DNA of 64,000 nucleotides from Ferdinandcohnia sp036962685 (GTDB taxonomy: Bacteria > Bacillota > Bacilli > Bacillales > Bacillaceae_L), in contig NZ_JBALOP010000017.1 in NCBI RefSeq assembly GCF_036962685.1, forward strand, positions 62,001 to 126,000. The letters are read 5' to 3'. The position numbers and the translations under genes were made by a program. The notes beneath the pieces were generated by a model. The model searched no databases and was not told where the DNA came from. It saw only the letters and a list, made by a program, of their open reading frames with translations. Of this stretch, positions 22,619 to 31,204 are shown piece after piece; the stretch's first letter is position 1; each line of letters begins with the position of its first letter.

Positions 22619-23911
22619 TTACAAGATCTCTTTTGGTTTTCCTATACCTTGGTAGCGGATACCCAGTTTCTCAAGTTCTCCCTTGTTCAGCATGTTTCTT
22701 CCATCAAATACGAATGGCTGCTTTACTACCTCTTTTATCATATTCCAGTCTAATTGCTTATACTCATCCCAATCTGTACAAATTAATACAGCATCTACCT
22801 CCCTAACTGTGTCTATAACATTCGTGAATTGTTCGACCTCTTTCATTGAAGTTGTAACAACAGGATCATGAACTCTTACAATACATTGGGCATTCAAAAG
22901 ATACTCAATGATTTGTAGGCTTGGGGACTCTCTTGTATCATCTGTACCTGATTTGAATGCTAAGCCTAGTACAGCAATTCTCTTGTTTTTTAATTCCCCC
23001 AATGCTCTTGCAACCTTATCGATAAAATAAAGTGGTTTTGATTGATTCACACAGACTGCCCGTTCCAAGATGGATAAATTGACACCATATTCCTTTGATG
23101 TTGTTAATAAAGCATCTACATCTTTCGGGAAGCATGAGCCCCCATAACCAATGCCAGCTTTCAAAAAATAAGGCCCAATCCGGTGATCTAAACCCATGCC
23201 CAAAGAAATTTCATCTATATCTATATTCATGTAATCACAAAGTGTCGAAAGCTCATTAATAAAGGATATTTTAAGGGCAAGAAAGGAATTTGATGCATAT
23301 TTTATTAATTCAGCGGTTTTTGGGGATGTTATAACGATTGGGGCCATCACATTTGTATAAAGTTCACTCACCATTTTTGCTGCTTCCATATTTGAGCTTC
23401 CTATTATGATTCGATCGGGCTTTGTCGCATCAGATAATGCATTCCCTTCCCTTAAAAATTCTGGATTAGAAACTACATCAAATGGAATATAACCTCTATT
23501 GTTTTCCATAATGATTTTTGTTACCATTTCAGCTGTTCCAACAGGGACAGTACTTTTAATCACAATAATTTTATAATTATTGATGTGCCTTCCAATCAAC
23601 TTTGCTACTTCAGTAACATATTGTAAATCTGCTTTGCCATCTTCTTTTTTCGGAGTTCCTACACATATAAAGATGATATCGCTATTCTGAATGGCATCCA
23701 TTGCTTCGGTTGTAAACGATATATTCCCCCTATTTAAATGAGTAACTAATACCTCATCCAAGCCTTTTTCATAAAAATAAAGCTTTCCCTCATTCAATGA
23801 GTCAATTTTATTTTTATCAATATCTAAACCGATAACTTTGTGACCATTTTCACATAAAACTAACCCGGTTGTGGTCCCAACATAACCTGTTCCGATAACT
23901 AGTACATTCAC
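22619..23911 (-). CDS. UDP-glucose 6-dehydrogenase, 430 aa
   Basis: Oxidises UDP-glucose to UDP-glucuronate with two NAD+. The N-terminal Rossmann motif is LVIGTGYVGTTTGL, the catalytic Cys is in YGGSCFPKDVDALL, and the C-terminal UDP-binding domain has AVLGLAFKSGTDDTRESPSL. Length is normal for the TuaD/YtcA family. Start is GTG 23911, giving the standard MNVLVIGTGY N-terminus. It follows the GH57 gene by 215 bases; a sigma-K-like variant promoter lies in that gap. In this locus it would supply acidic sugar for the proposed surface glycan, like YtcA in the B. subtilis spore crust. Confidence 0.93.
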   Translation of the reverse strand: MNVLVIGTGYVGTTTGLVLCENGHKVIGLDIDKNKIDSLNEGKLYFYEKGLDEVLVTHLNRGNISFTTEAMDAIQNSDIIFICVGTPKKEDGKADLQYVTEVAKLIGRHINNYKIIVIKSTVPVGTAEMVTKIIMENNRGYIPFDVVSNPEFLREGNALSDATKPDRIIIGSSNMEAAKMVSELYTNVMAPIVITSPKTAELIKYASNSFLALKISFINELSTLCDYMNIDIDEISLGMGLDHRIGPYFLKAGIGYGGSCFPKDVDALLTTSKEYGVNLSILERAVCVNQSKPLYFIDKVARALGELKNKRIAVLGLAFKSGTDDTRESPSLQIIEYLLNAQCIVRVHDPVVTTSMKEVEQFTNVIDTVREVDAVLICTDWDEYKQLDWNMIKEVVKQPFVFDGRNMLNKGELEKLGIRYQGIGKPKEIL

Positions 23912-23966
23912 CCTTATCCCCCTCGGTGGATTTTTATATAACACTTCAGTTCATTTATTATATTAC

Positions 23967-23993
23967 TAACTTATTCACTATTAATTCCGAAGT
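23967..23993 (-). promoter_or_regulatory. Sigma-K-like promoter variant of UDP-glucose dehydrogenase
   Basis: Minus strand: AC, exactly 16 bases, AATAAGTTA. One deviation (A for C) in the -10. Confidence 0.4.
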
Positions 23994-24126
23994 GTGTTGT
24001 CCACCCAAAAATAGGCATAGTTAGCTACTACTTTAAAAAAAGGGGATACTAAGTGTCCTTATTCATATATTAAATGGTATTGACACAGAACGTAACACGA
24101 AGTGGGTGCTTCGGTTTTCTATGAAC

Positions 24127-26070
24127 TTATTTTTTATCAACTCCTAAACTAAGTGAAACTTCTGTGGAGTAAGCCGTTATACTTAAAGAAAACCCGTGAC
24201 CAAATATGGGTGACCGAGGTATTTCCCATTTCGAATCCACTCTATTTATAGAAGCCCAAGTAAAAATTACTCCGTTACGAAAGCCCCTTTTTTCTTGATC
24301 ATCATAAGGAATAACTTCAGAACGCCCTTCCCGCAAAAGCCGTAAATAATCAGGAGAAAAGCCAATGTCAATTGTAATAGGCAGAATTCTAGTAGGAATT
24401 TTCCCATAACTAATATTAAATTTCATTTCATCCTTTTTAAGTGAAAATCGTTTTTTCATTCCATATGCTGAGCTTTCCTTTTGCATGTTTACAATTTCAA
24501 CAACCGCTTCATTTTGTTCTATTACAATTGAATGGACTTCATATGCATCATGTTCATAATTCATATCTGCAAGAGCACCAGGATGATTAATCGGAACATC
24601 CATAAAATCATTCAGTTCCTCTAGCCAGTTCCAATCATCTGATGGATTCCCGATTATAAGTGCGCCATTATTCTTATTAAAATAGAACATATAGATAATA
24701 CGGCCGCCAAAACGAGGTGTAATTACAGCTGCAAGATTTTTATTACGTACGATAATCTCCTCATGCCCATCATCGTCTATATCCTGTAAGTAGGCATGGA
24801 TTTTATCATTTCCACTAGAAGCCTGCTCCCACTTCACAGCTTCCATTAACACATATGAAGCTCGAGCATGACTAGCAAGAGTACTTGCCCATGGTGCTGG
24901 TGAGCCTATTAAATTTTCACCATTTTTACGATTCCCAATATCCGTGTGTATACTACCTGGGGCGTCATGCCATGCAGTTTCATAAGCGCATGCTAGTAAA
25001 TGTTTTCTAGCCATATCAAGCATTGGTGAATGATTACCACAAATGTCAACTAAGCTTTGTAATTTTGACCATGTTTCGTTTAAGATTTGCTGATATGGCA
25101 ACCATTTTGGCGATGAAGCCCACCCCATGTAGTCATTGCCTGCCCCGAATTCCTTTTCTAATTCTCGATACGTTCCAGACGCAATTGGAATTGGTGGTTG
25201 AATAGTAATTGAATGTAGCCATTCATTTAGAAGTATAGGTTTTACAGTCTCTTTCTTGGAAAGCCAATTGAGAAAACGTCGATATTGTTCTATTGCATCC
25301 TTATTCCAAGGGGGAATCCCAGCTACTTTCTCCATGTCATCTCCATAGATTGCTATTACATCTTTTCCGTCCTCTATTGCTATAGAAAGATTTTCAATAA
25401 GGGCATTTAATCTTCGTTCATTTTGCTCTGAATCAAACAACAGATTATATCGCATTTCACAAGACATCGGAAGTCCAATTAAACCATTTCCGTCTTCTAT
25501 TTCATATGCCTCAAATAATTCGCGGTGAAATGTATATTGTTTATCAAAGCTCTCTCTTCTAGCTGTCGGTAAAAATAAACGATCATCGACTAAAGTGTAT
25601 TTAAACCCTCCGTTATCAAGTTTCTTATCTGTGAGACTTCGTGACAATTGTTCTGTATTCCATACTCGTTCCGGTATCCAAAATCCAGTTACGTCGGCTG
25701 AAAGCCATCTCTTAATAAGTCTGAGCTCCTCCTGTATTTGATGATGATTATGCTCCGAATCAAATAACGTCATTATATTTTGTGAATAAGTAGACCCGAT
25801 AATTTCGACTAATCCCGACTCCCGTAATTCAGAAATCTCACGAAGAAATAGTGGATCGAACCATGCACAAGCCTCAATTAGTGTGCCACTTACATGGAGA
25901 TGAAATGGAACTTCATATTCAGTATGCAAATCAAGTATTGCCCGTAAACCACTTGAAGCATCTGGGGGACCAATAATTTCAGCTAATCCCGCCCGATTAT
26001 GATAGCCGTTTGTAATCAAATATTGATTAGCATGATGAACAATTGCAATTGGAACGACAGTACTACTCAA
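24127..26070 (-). CDS. GH57-family glycoside hydrolase/transferase, 647 aa
   Basis: Motifs in order: VHHANQYLITNGYHNRAGLA at the N-terminus, the nucleophile-type block GFWIPERVWNTEQL near residue 150 and IAIYGDDMEKVAG near 240, which carries the second acid. A beta-rich C-terminal region of about 230 residues follows, as in alpha-amylase/4-alpha-glucanotransferase members. It acts on alpha-linked glucans; whether it degrades or remodels is not clear. TTG start. It overlaps the upstream phosphotransferase gene by eight bases, so both are translationally coupled. No signal peptide, so it acts in the mother cell cytoplasm. Confidence 0.82.
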   Translation of the reverse strand: MSSTVVPIAIVHHANQYLITNGYHNRAGLAEIIGPPDASSGLRAILDLHTEYEVPFHLHVSGTLIEACAWFDPLFLREISELRESGLVEIIGSTYSQNIMTLFDSEHNHHQIQEELRLIKRWLSADVTGFWIPERVWNTEQLSRSLTDKKLDNGGFKYTLVDDRLFLPTARRESFDKQYTFHRELFEAYEIEDGNGLIGLPMSCEMRYNLLFDSEQNERRLNALIENLSIAIEDGKDVIAIYGDDMEKVAGIPPWNKDAIEQYRRFLNWLSKKETVKPILLNEWLHSITIQPPIPIASGTYRELEKEFGAGNDYMGWASSPKWLPYQQILNETWSKLQSLVDICGNHSPMLDMARKHLLACAYETAWHDAPGSIHTDIGNRKNGENLIGSPAPWASTLASHARASYVLMEAVKWEQASSGNDKIHAYLQDIDDDGHEEIIVRNKNLAAVITPRFGGRIIYMFYFNKNNGALIIGNPSDDWNWLEELNDFMDVPINHPGALADMNYEHDAYEVHSIVIEQNEAVVEIVNMQKESSAYGMKKRFSLKKDEMKFNISYGKIPTRILPITIDIGFSPDYLRLLREGRSEVIPYDDQEKRGFRNGVIFTWASINRVDSKWEIPRSPIFGHGFSLSITAYSTEVSLSLGVDKK

Positions 26071-27061
26071 GAAATTTCACTCCCTTAAGAAGGTTTTCAC
26101 ATTCATGCAAAAATACATCACCAATTTCCGAATTCCCTGAATGAAGCACACATAATTCATAGTGCAAGCTTTCAAAAAGGGAACGGGCTCGATATAAAGA
26201 TATGCGTTTAAAAAACTCTAAACGATATTGTTCAGAAGTATAAAGAAGATAGGTTTCAATGAAACTATGAATAAATGACTTAAAAAATTGAAAATCACCT
26301 TTCTTTAAAAAGCCCAATACTTGTAATTGACAAGTTAAATAGGCTACATCCCAAGCAGCATCCCCACTAAAATGGTGATCAAAATCAATTGCTGTTACTT
26401 GATTGTTATCGACAAATAAATTCTCCAAATGGAAATCACCGTGTAGCATTACATGTTTACCTGCCCATGGATTTTGTGATGTAGTTAGTAAACCGTCATA
26501 CAGAGCTTTTAATCTTTCTCCTTTTTCCGGTAGCATCATTGTAAGCTCTTGATAGAAACGTGTAATATCTGCTTCCGCTCTCGTTCGCTTAGTTTCACGT
26601 AATTCCGCTACAGGCATGGAATGTAGTTTCCTTAACCAGGAAGCGATGAGTAATGCGAGTCGAATGTGATTATCATCAGAATTGAGACAATTTTTAAGTG
26701 ATTCCCCTGATGCTTTTGTCATCAAGAGCATCATACAGGATTCATAATATGCAATTGGACGGATAATCGTATAAGATGAATCCGTGCCCATCCCGTTCTC
26801 CCATAAATATTGCAACACTCGAAAACTATCATTCCCTTTTTCTTGATCAGAAAATTTTTTCCCAATTAAAAACTCTTCTTCCTTTTTTCCTTCTTGATTA
26901 AGATAAGTTAGCCTATACTCTACAATCCATTTTCGTAATTTTGGAATAGAGGAATTAAGAATGATTGATAGGACCTTTCTGTTTTCCTTTTCATAACACT
27001 TTTCATATGAAGAGGCTATTTGTTCAATTGAAGGAAGCAAGGGCTTTATATTTTCTGACAT
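26063..27061 (-). CDS. APH/CotS-type phosphotransferase, 332 aa
   Basis: An aminoglycoside-phosphotransferase/choline-kinase fold. The catalytic loop is HVMLHGDFHLENLFVDNN and the metal-binding block VTAIDFDHHFSGDAAWDVA. In Bacillus the CotS/CotI/YutH group of this fold is found in the spore coat beside CotSA-type glycosyltransferases, the same neighbour arrangement as here (GT4 gene directly upstream). It probably phosphorylates a sugar or glycan intermediate rather than an antibiotic. Confidence 0.82.
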   Translation of the reverse strand: MSENIKPLLPSIEQIASSYEKCYEKENRKVLSIILNSSIPKLRKWIVEYRLTYLNQEGKKEEEFLIGKKFSDQEKGNDSFRVLQYLWENGMGTDSSYTIIRPIAYYESCMMLLMTKASGESLKNCLNSDDNHIRLALLIASWLRKLHSMPVAELRETKRTRAEADITRFYQELTMMLPEKGERLKALYDGLLTTSQNPWAGKHVMLHGDFHLENLFVDNNQVTAIDFDHHFSGDAAWDVAYLTCQLQVLGFLKKGDFQFFKSFIHSFIETYLLYTSEQYRLEFFKRISLYRARSLFESLHYELCVLHSGNSEIGDVFLHECENLLKGVKFLE

Positions 27062-27130
27062 TGTCTTACCCCTTTCCTAATATTATTTTTATTAAATCAC
27101 TAAATTCTTCATAATAAATAGAAAAACGAT

Positions 27131-28267
27131 TTACGACATATCTAGCAGTCTTGAATATAGTGACCTCGTTTCATTCGCAATATTTTCCCAAGATAGTTTA
27201 CCTACTTCTCTAGCCCCTTCTTCTCCTAATGTTTGTCTAAGTTGTGGATTATTAAGCAATGTAAGAATTGCTTGAGCTAATTCATTTGGTTGTTTTGGTT
27301 CAACATATTTAACATTATTGACAACTTCGCCAGCACCGGTGTTTGTAGAAATGATTGTTGGCAAACCTGAAGCCATAGCTTCAAGTACGGTAATACCGAA
27401 TGGTTCGGATACGGATGGCAACACAAAAATAATTGCTTTTTTGTAACAATCCATTAATTGATCGTCATACACACTTCCTGTAAATTCAATCTGCTTGGAA
27501 ATTTTCCACCTCTTTGCCCTTCGTTTTAAGCTTTTTAACAAATCCCCATCACCTGCAATCATAAAGCGAACATCATCCCGTTCTGCAAGAACAATTTGTG
27601 CCGCTGCCAAAAAATCATCAGGGCCTTTTTGCCCGGTAACCCTTCCCAAAAATAAAATATATCCGTCAGTCCTTTGATAGTCACGGTTACTTATCTCCTG
27701 AAAAGGGCTAGTTTCAATTCCGTTATAGATAACCGATATTTTATTAGGGTCTGCATTATAGACGGATACAAGGCTCTGTTTCATCAGATTTGATACAGTG
27801 ATTGTATGATTTACATTTTTACAGGCTTCTTGTTCTATTGCTAATATTCCCGGGTTAACCGGCATTCCCGCTGCCCGATCATATTCAGTAGAATGAATTG
27901 TCCATATGAGGGGAATTTTGTAACGCTCAGCAAGTCTAGCTGCAGCAAAAACTCCCATCCAATCATGTGCATGAATTACATCTATACCTTCTGGCTCGAA
28001 GTCTTCCTCAAGCTGAGACCTAAATTTTTTTATTGTGTCCAAATTTGTACTACTATTATAGGCATTAGTAGAAACCGGATCATTAATTTGCACATGGCGC
28101 ATAGTCATACCAATAGGGATATCAAAGCCTTCTGTTTTATATGCAGGTAGATAAAAATCAATCTCCACTCCAATATGAGTCAATGCGTGCACAATGTTAT
28201 AGCAATGAATACCCAGTCCGCCAGAAAACTGTGGCGGATACTCCCAACTAATCATAGCAATCTTCAC
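27131..28267 (-). CDS. CotSA-like GT4 glycosyltransferase, 378 aa
   Basis: GT-B enzyme whose N-terminus KIAMISWEYPPQFSGGLGIH is typical of glycogen-synthase/CotSA-like GT4 proteins. The donor site has YILFLGRVTGQKGPDDFLAA and PSVSEPFGITVLEAMASGLP (E-x7-E). GTG start with TAGGAATT upstream. First gene of a unit running into the CotS-like phosphotransferase and GH57 genes. A CATACCATA sigma-K -10 lies 70 bases upstream. It may build the alpha-glucan that the GH57 enzyme trims. Confidence 0.88.
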   Translation of the reverse strand: MKIAMISWEYPPQFSGGLGIHCYNIVHALTHIGVEIDFYLPAYKTEGFDIPIGMTMRHVQINDPVSTNAYNSSTNLDTIKKFRSQLEEDFEPEGIDVIHAHDWMGVFAAARLAERYKIPLIWTIHSTEYDRAAGMPVNPGILAIEQEACKNVNHTITVSNLMKQSLVSVYNADPNKISVIYNGIETSPFQEISNRDYQRTDGYILFLGRVTGQKGPDDFLAAAQIVLAERDDVRFMIAGDGDLLKSLKRRAKRWKISKQIEFTGSVYDDQLMDCYKKAIIFVLPSVSEPFGITVLEAMASGLPTIISTNTGAGEVVNNVKYVEPKQPNELAQAILTLLNNPQLRQTLGEEGAREVGKLSWENIANETRSLYSRLLDMS

Positions 28268-28336
28268 TTTAATTCCTACCTTTCTTATATTCTCTTAACA
28301 TCACTATCTACTTTTAAAAAAAACTGTAATTACTAT

Positions 28337-28345
28337 TATGGTATG
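28337..28345 (-). promoter_or_regulatory. Sigma-K-like -10 of GT4-APH-GH57 operon
   Basis: Minus strand CATACCATA; the -35 region lacks a clear AC. Confidence 0.5.
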
Positions 28346-28468
28346 AATTGTAAAGAAAATGAAAACGACCTTTACCTACATTTACAAAAAATGGCTAAAT
28401 AACTAGTATTAAAGCGAATCATACTAATATAATTAGACTTTTTCCGTTAAATGGACAAATACCGCTGC

Positions 28469-28494
28469 ACATCTTGTGGACTTTTCATAGAATA
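28469..28494 (+). promoter_or_regulatory. Sigma-K-like promoter of YrzF-like kinase
   Basis: GCAC, 15 bases, CATAGAATA. Closely similar in layout to the promoter at 16831-16857. Confidence 0.65.
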
Positions 28495-28563
28495 TCGTGA
28501 GTCCCCGTTTCAATCTATAAACAGAGGATGAAATGATAAAAAAATAAGGCGGTGCTATGATAA

Positions 28564-29214
28564 ATGAATTTAGAGAAGGATATTTTACAAAAAGTAGAGC
28601 AAATACAAGTAAGAAAGCCCGAATATCAACCTATGATTGATAATCCGACCTCCTTCACATTATTGGGGGTAGGTAAGCAGGGAGCAGTGTTCCGAATTGA
28701 TGAGAAACGCTGTGTAAAATTATATTTTGACAAGGAAAGCCCTAGTAAAGAGCTGTATTGTCTTCAATTGGGGGAAAAAGCTGGTATATGTCCGGAGGTC
28801 CATTTTTGGGATGACAATTATATTGTAATGGAATATATGGATTCCCCTTCGCTCCTGGATTATTTGCAGGAAAATTCACTGACTGAACAACTGACTAAAC
28901 GCATTATTCAATTATTGGACACTTTTGAGGAAATTGGTTTTAACCGTTATGACCATGCAGGGCGCCATATTTATGTAACGCCTAATGGTAAACTAAAAGT
29001 AATCGATGTAGTTCACGTCATAAAAGATCAGCCTGTCTGGTTAGCAGAAAAGCTAATCAGTGACATGGGAAAGGATGCAATGCTCTTTCTTGAATTTGTT
29101 AAAAAAATGAGTCCTAAATGGTATAATCGTTGGATTCAAGATCCAGGCTTTGGGCTGCTTGAGGAAAAGATTCAGCGAAAAGTGAAACATCAAAATAAAC
29201 AATTCCAAGATTGA
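28564..29214 (+). CDS. YrzF-like protein kinase, 216 aa
   Basis: Compact kinase with glycine loop LLGVGKQGAVFRI, ATP lysine in RCVKLYFDKE, a catalytic-loop equivalent NRYDHAGRHIYV and metal Asp in LKVIDVVHV. It matches the 20644 kinase over its catalytic domain but has no Lys-rich tail. It stands alone on the plus strand behind a sigma-K-like promoter, with a shared convergent terminator. Substrate unknown; presumably a coat protein or a partner of the HipA-like kinases. Confidence 0.78.
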   Translation: MNLEKDILQKVEQIQVRKPEYQPMIDNPTSFTLLGVGKQGAVFRIDEKRCVKLYFDKESPSKELYCLQLGEKAGICPEVHFWDDNYIVMEYMDSPSLLDYLQENSLTEQLTKRIIQLLDTFEEIGFNRYDHAGRHIYVTPNGKLKVIDVVHVIKDQPVWLAEKLISDMGKDAMLFLEFVKKMSPKWYNRWIQDPGFGLLEEKIQRKVKHQNKQFQD

Positions 29215-29220
29215 TATGAT

Positions 29221-29276
29221 TCTCTCCTAGTTGGACGTAAAGACTTTCTGGTCTGAACAGAACTAGGAGAGGTTTT
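29221..29276. terminator. Bidirectional terminator
   Basis: TCTCCTAGTT and AACTAGGAGA pair across a 28-base loop, followed by TTTTTT on the plus strand; it separates the convergent kinase genes. Confidence 0.8.
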
Positions 29277-29289
29277 TTATGTCACTATT

Positions 29290-30069
29290 TTAAGGATTAT
29301 CCATCCAGTCCTGGAAAAACCGGAAATTATTTAAGCGTTCTCGGGACGCAACAAGATAATCAATTAATGCCTGCTTTTCCTTTTCAGACACCTCCCAGTC
29401 ATCTGGGATAGAATGGATAATGCGCTGAATACTACTAAGGGGGACTTCGTTAATCCTTTTTACATATGTGAAGATTCCTTCCTTTTTTTGCAACAATGAC
29501 ATGTAGATTTTATGTGCCTTTCTCCAGCTACTACTCATAATCGGAAGTTCTTGAAATGTATCAACTGTCCAATTAGCTTGATTAAAGCAGTGACCGTGAT
29601 CAATCATATAAAATTGATAATCACTTTGATTTAGCCGTTTCAGTAGCAGGTTCTTTCGATTACGATCGACATTGCCCACCCAATAATCAAATGCGATAAC
29701 ACCAGCTAATTGTTCACAGTTTCTAATTTTAATTTCCTCATCAAGTTCCATATTTTTAGGGAGATATATAGTATCCTCTAAATATAAACTGGCAAACTGA
29801 ATTCCCGAACTAAATTTAGAAGATAAGCTTGGATAACTATCAATGAATTCTTGTGATATATATACCTTACGAAAAGGAGTCACTGGGAGTTTTAGTAATT
29901 CTGCTAGCTTTCCAGCGACATATTCATTGACTAATGTCCTAGTTCCCGGAGGATTTTTTTTAAATTTTACTACATAATCATTTCCATCATCAAAGCGAAT
30001 CAAGTGTGGGGATGAATGCCCTTTAGGCATCTTATAAAGGGAATGAATTGGTTTAATATCATGGGTCAT
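29290..30069 (-). CDS. HipA-like kinase paralogue, 259 aa
   Basis: Same architecture as the protein at 18732: LIRFDDGNDYVVKFKKNPPG (ATP lobe), NEYVAGKLAELLKLPVTPF, YWVGNVDRNRKNLLL (N-x-D-R-x-x-x-N catalytic loop) and FYMIDHGHCFNQ. The key catalytic residues are kept, so it is probably active. It starts six bases after the pseudokinase gene (30076) and is coupled to it. A second kinase/HipA pair in one locus suggests duplication of a functional module. Confidence 0.8.
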   Translation of the reverse strand: MTHDIKPIHSLYKMPKGHSSPHLIRFDDGNDYVVKFKKNPPGTRTLVNEYVAGKLAELLKLPVTPFRKVYISQEFIDSYPSLSSKFSSGIQFASLYLEDTIYLPKNMELDEEIKIRNCEQLAGVIAFDYWVGNVDRNRKNLLLKRLNQSDYQFYMIDHGHCFNQANWTVDTFQELPIMSSSWRKAHKIYMSLLQKKEGIFTYVKRINEVPLSSIQRIIHSIPDDWEVSEKEKQALIDYLVASRERLNNFRFFQDWMDNP

Positions 30070-30075
30070 TCGGAT

Positions 30076-30723
30076 TCACTCTAATCCCTGATCATACTTG
30101 GTAAACTCAGGTTGGAGGCGCCATTCCTCATAAAGAGACTGATCTAATTTAAATACTAATTCTAAAAAAATTGGTGCGTTTTCTTCGAGACCTTTCATGA
30201 TTTTTTTGGGGAATGATGACTTGCAGATAAGATTCTTTTTTAACTTTATTACCTTTAACGTACCATCAGGTAGTACAAGAATGTCTTCTAGTGCATGATT
30301 GGTCATAAATCCTGCTTCGTTAATTACCCTCAGTAGTTGAATCAACTTTTCCGTTAACTCCCGAGTTATTCCATGGAGCTCAACAAATTTTCGAGCGTTC
30401 ATATCCCCAATATTTTCTATAACAACAAAATTCTCTCCCCATCCATACACCTTGGGACTAATCCCTTTATCTGATCCAAGTCTTAAATTCGTGTATTCCT
30501 TCTCAGCATAGCCTTCTTTGGCAAATATTTTAATACAACGATTTGTGTCAAGCTGAAAGACAGCATATTTTGTCTGTCTATAAAGTATGGATAAATCGGT
30601 AGGATTAACAACCTCTACCAATTCTTCTTCTATATCATTTCGAATCACACGAATCTTTTGAAATTCTTTTATTAGACTCTCTTCCCTCAGCTTTTTCTTC
30701 TCATTTTTATTTTGATCTAACAT
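30076..30723 (-). CDS. YrzF-like pseudokinase, 215 aa
   Basis: Aligns with the kinases at 20644 and 28564 but has lost their key residues: the glycine loop is LYRQTKYAVFQL, the catalytic-loop Asp is Asn (FMTNHALEDILV) and the DFG-type Asp is Lys (LKVIKLKKNL). The ATP lysine (RCIKIFAKE) remains. It is therefore probably a non-catalytic partner of the HipA-like kinase encoded six bases downstream. Start at ATG 30723 (MLDQNKNEKK) after AAAGGAG; the longer frame has no ribosome site. Confidence 0.7.
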   Translation of the reverse strand: MLDQNKNEKKKLREESLIKEFQKIRVIRNDIEEELVEVVNPTDLSILYRQTKYAVFQLDTNRCIKIFAKEGYAEKEYTNLRLGSDKGISPKVYGWGENFVVIENIGDMNARKFVELHGITRELTEKLIQLLRVINEAGFMTNHALEDILVLPDGTLKVIKLKKNLICKSSFPKKIMKGLEENAPIFLELVFKLDQSLYEEWRLQPEFTKYDQGLE

Positions 30724-30831
30724 CAAATTCACTCCTTTTTTCAACTTAATACATAATAAGCGAAATAAAAAAAAGAGAAACGGCTCTTGTCCGTTCACAC
30801 TATTTTTCAATCGAATATTTTAAGAAGAGAA

Positions 30832-31107
30832 TGGGTCAAATTTGCTGAGAAGCTTGAAGATTATATTCAAATGGACTTAAATTGAGAGGCCAATTACACG
30901 CACAAAAATGTAACATCATACCGACCGACTAAAGACCAATTGCCTCCAGAGCTGATTGGGCTTATTAAGAAAAATAATCAATTGGATATAGAATTATATG
31001 AATATGCTATGGACTTATTTGAGAACATGCTTAAGTAATTAGATGATACATCTTTACAAGAATTACAGCATTGTATTAAAAGACAAGATGATACTAAACA
31101 TCAATAA
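30832..31107 (+). pseudogene. Decayed sulfotransferase 3' fragment
   Basis: In one frame this reads EKLEDYIQ...HKNVTSYRPTKDQLPPELI, ...NNQLDIELYEYAMDLFENML, LDDTSLQELQ. It is collinear with the last 75 residues of the sulfotransferase at 32002 (KKNVTAVRPPKEQISKEIMD, NKMDIELYQYVRKLLEKK, LDSESSQELQ). Two in-frame stops (TGA 30883-30885 at a position where the paralogue has Trp, and TAA 31036-31038) and loss of the N-terminal PAPS-binding part show it is dead. It lies directly upstream of the living pair. Confidence 0.85.
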
Positions 31108-31144
31108 AATAGCCTTTTTTTATTGAAATAGTCTTATTCCCCTT

Positions 31145-31171
31145 ACCTCTATCTCTCATTTGAATAGTATA
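31145..31171 (+). promoter_or_regulatory. Sigma-K-like promoter variant of sulfotransferase genes
   Basis: AC, exactly 16 bases, AATAGTATA; 33 bases before the start codon. One deviation in the -10. Confidence 0.42.
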
Positions 31172-31204
31172 TGGTAATTCTTTTAAAAAAGGAGGGATAC
31201 AAGT

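Noticed and set aside
26063..27061. Antibiotic-resistance aminoglycoside phosphotransferase
   Set aside because: Fold is shared, but the operon with CotSA-like and GH57 genes points to the CotS/CotI spore group.
18732..30069. HipA-type toxin-antitoxin modules
   Set aside because: No HipB-like DNA-binding gene is adjacent to either HipA-like gene, and both are coupled to kinase or glycosyltransferase genes.
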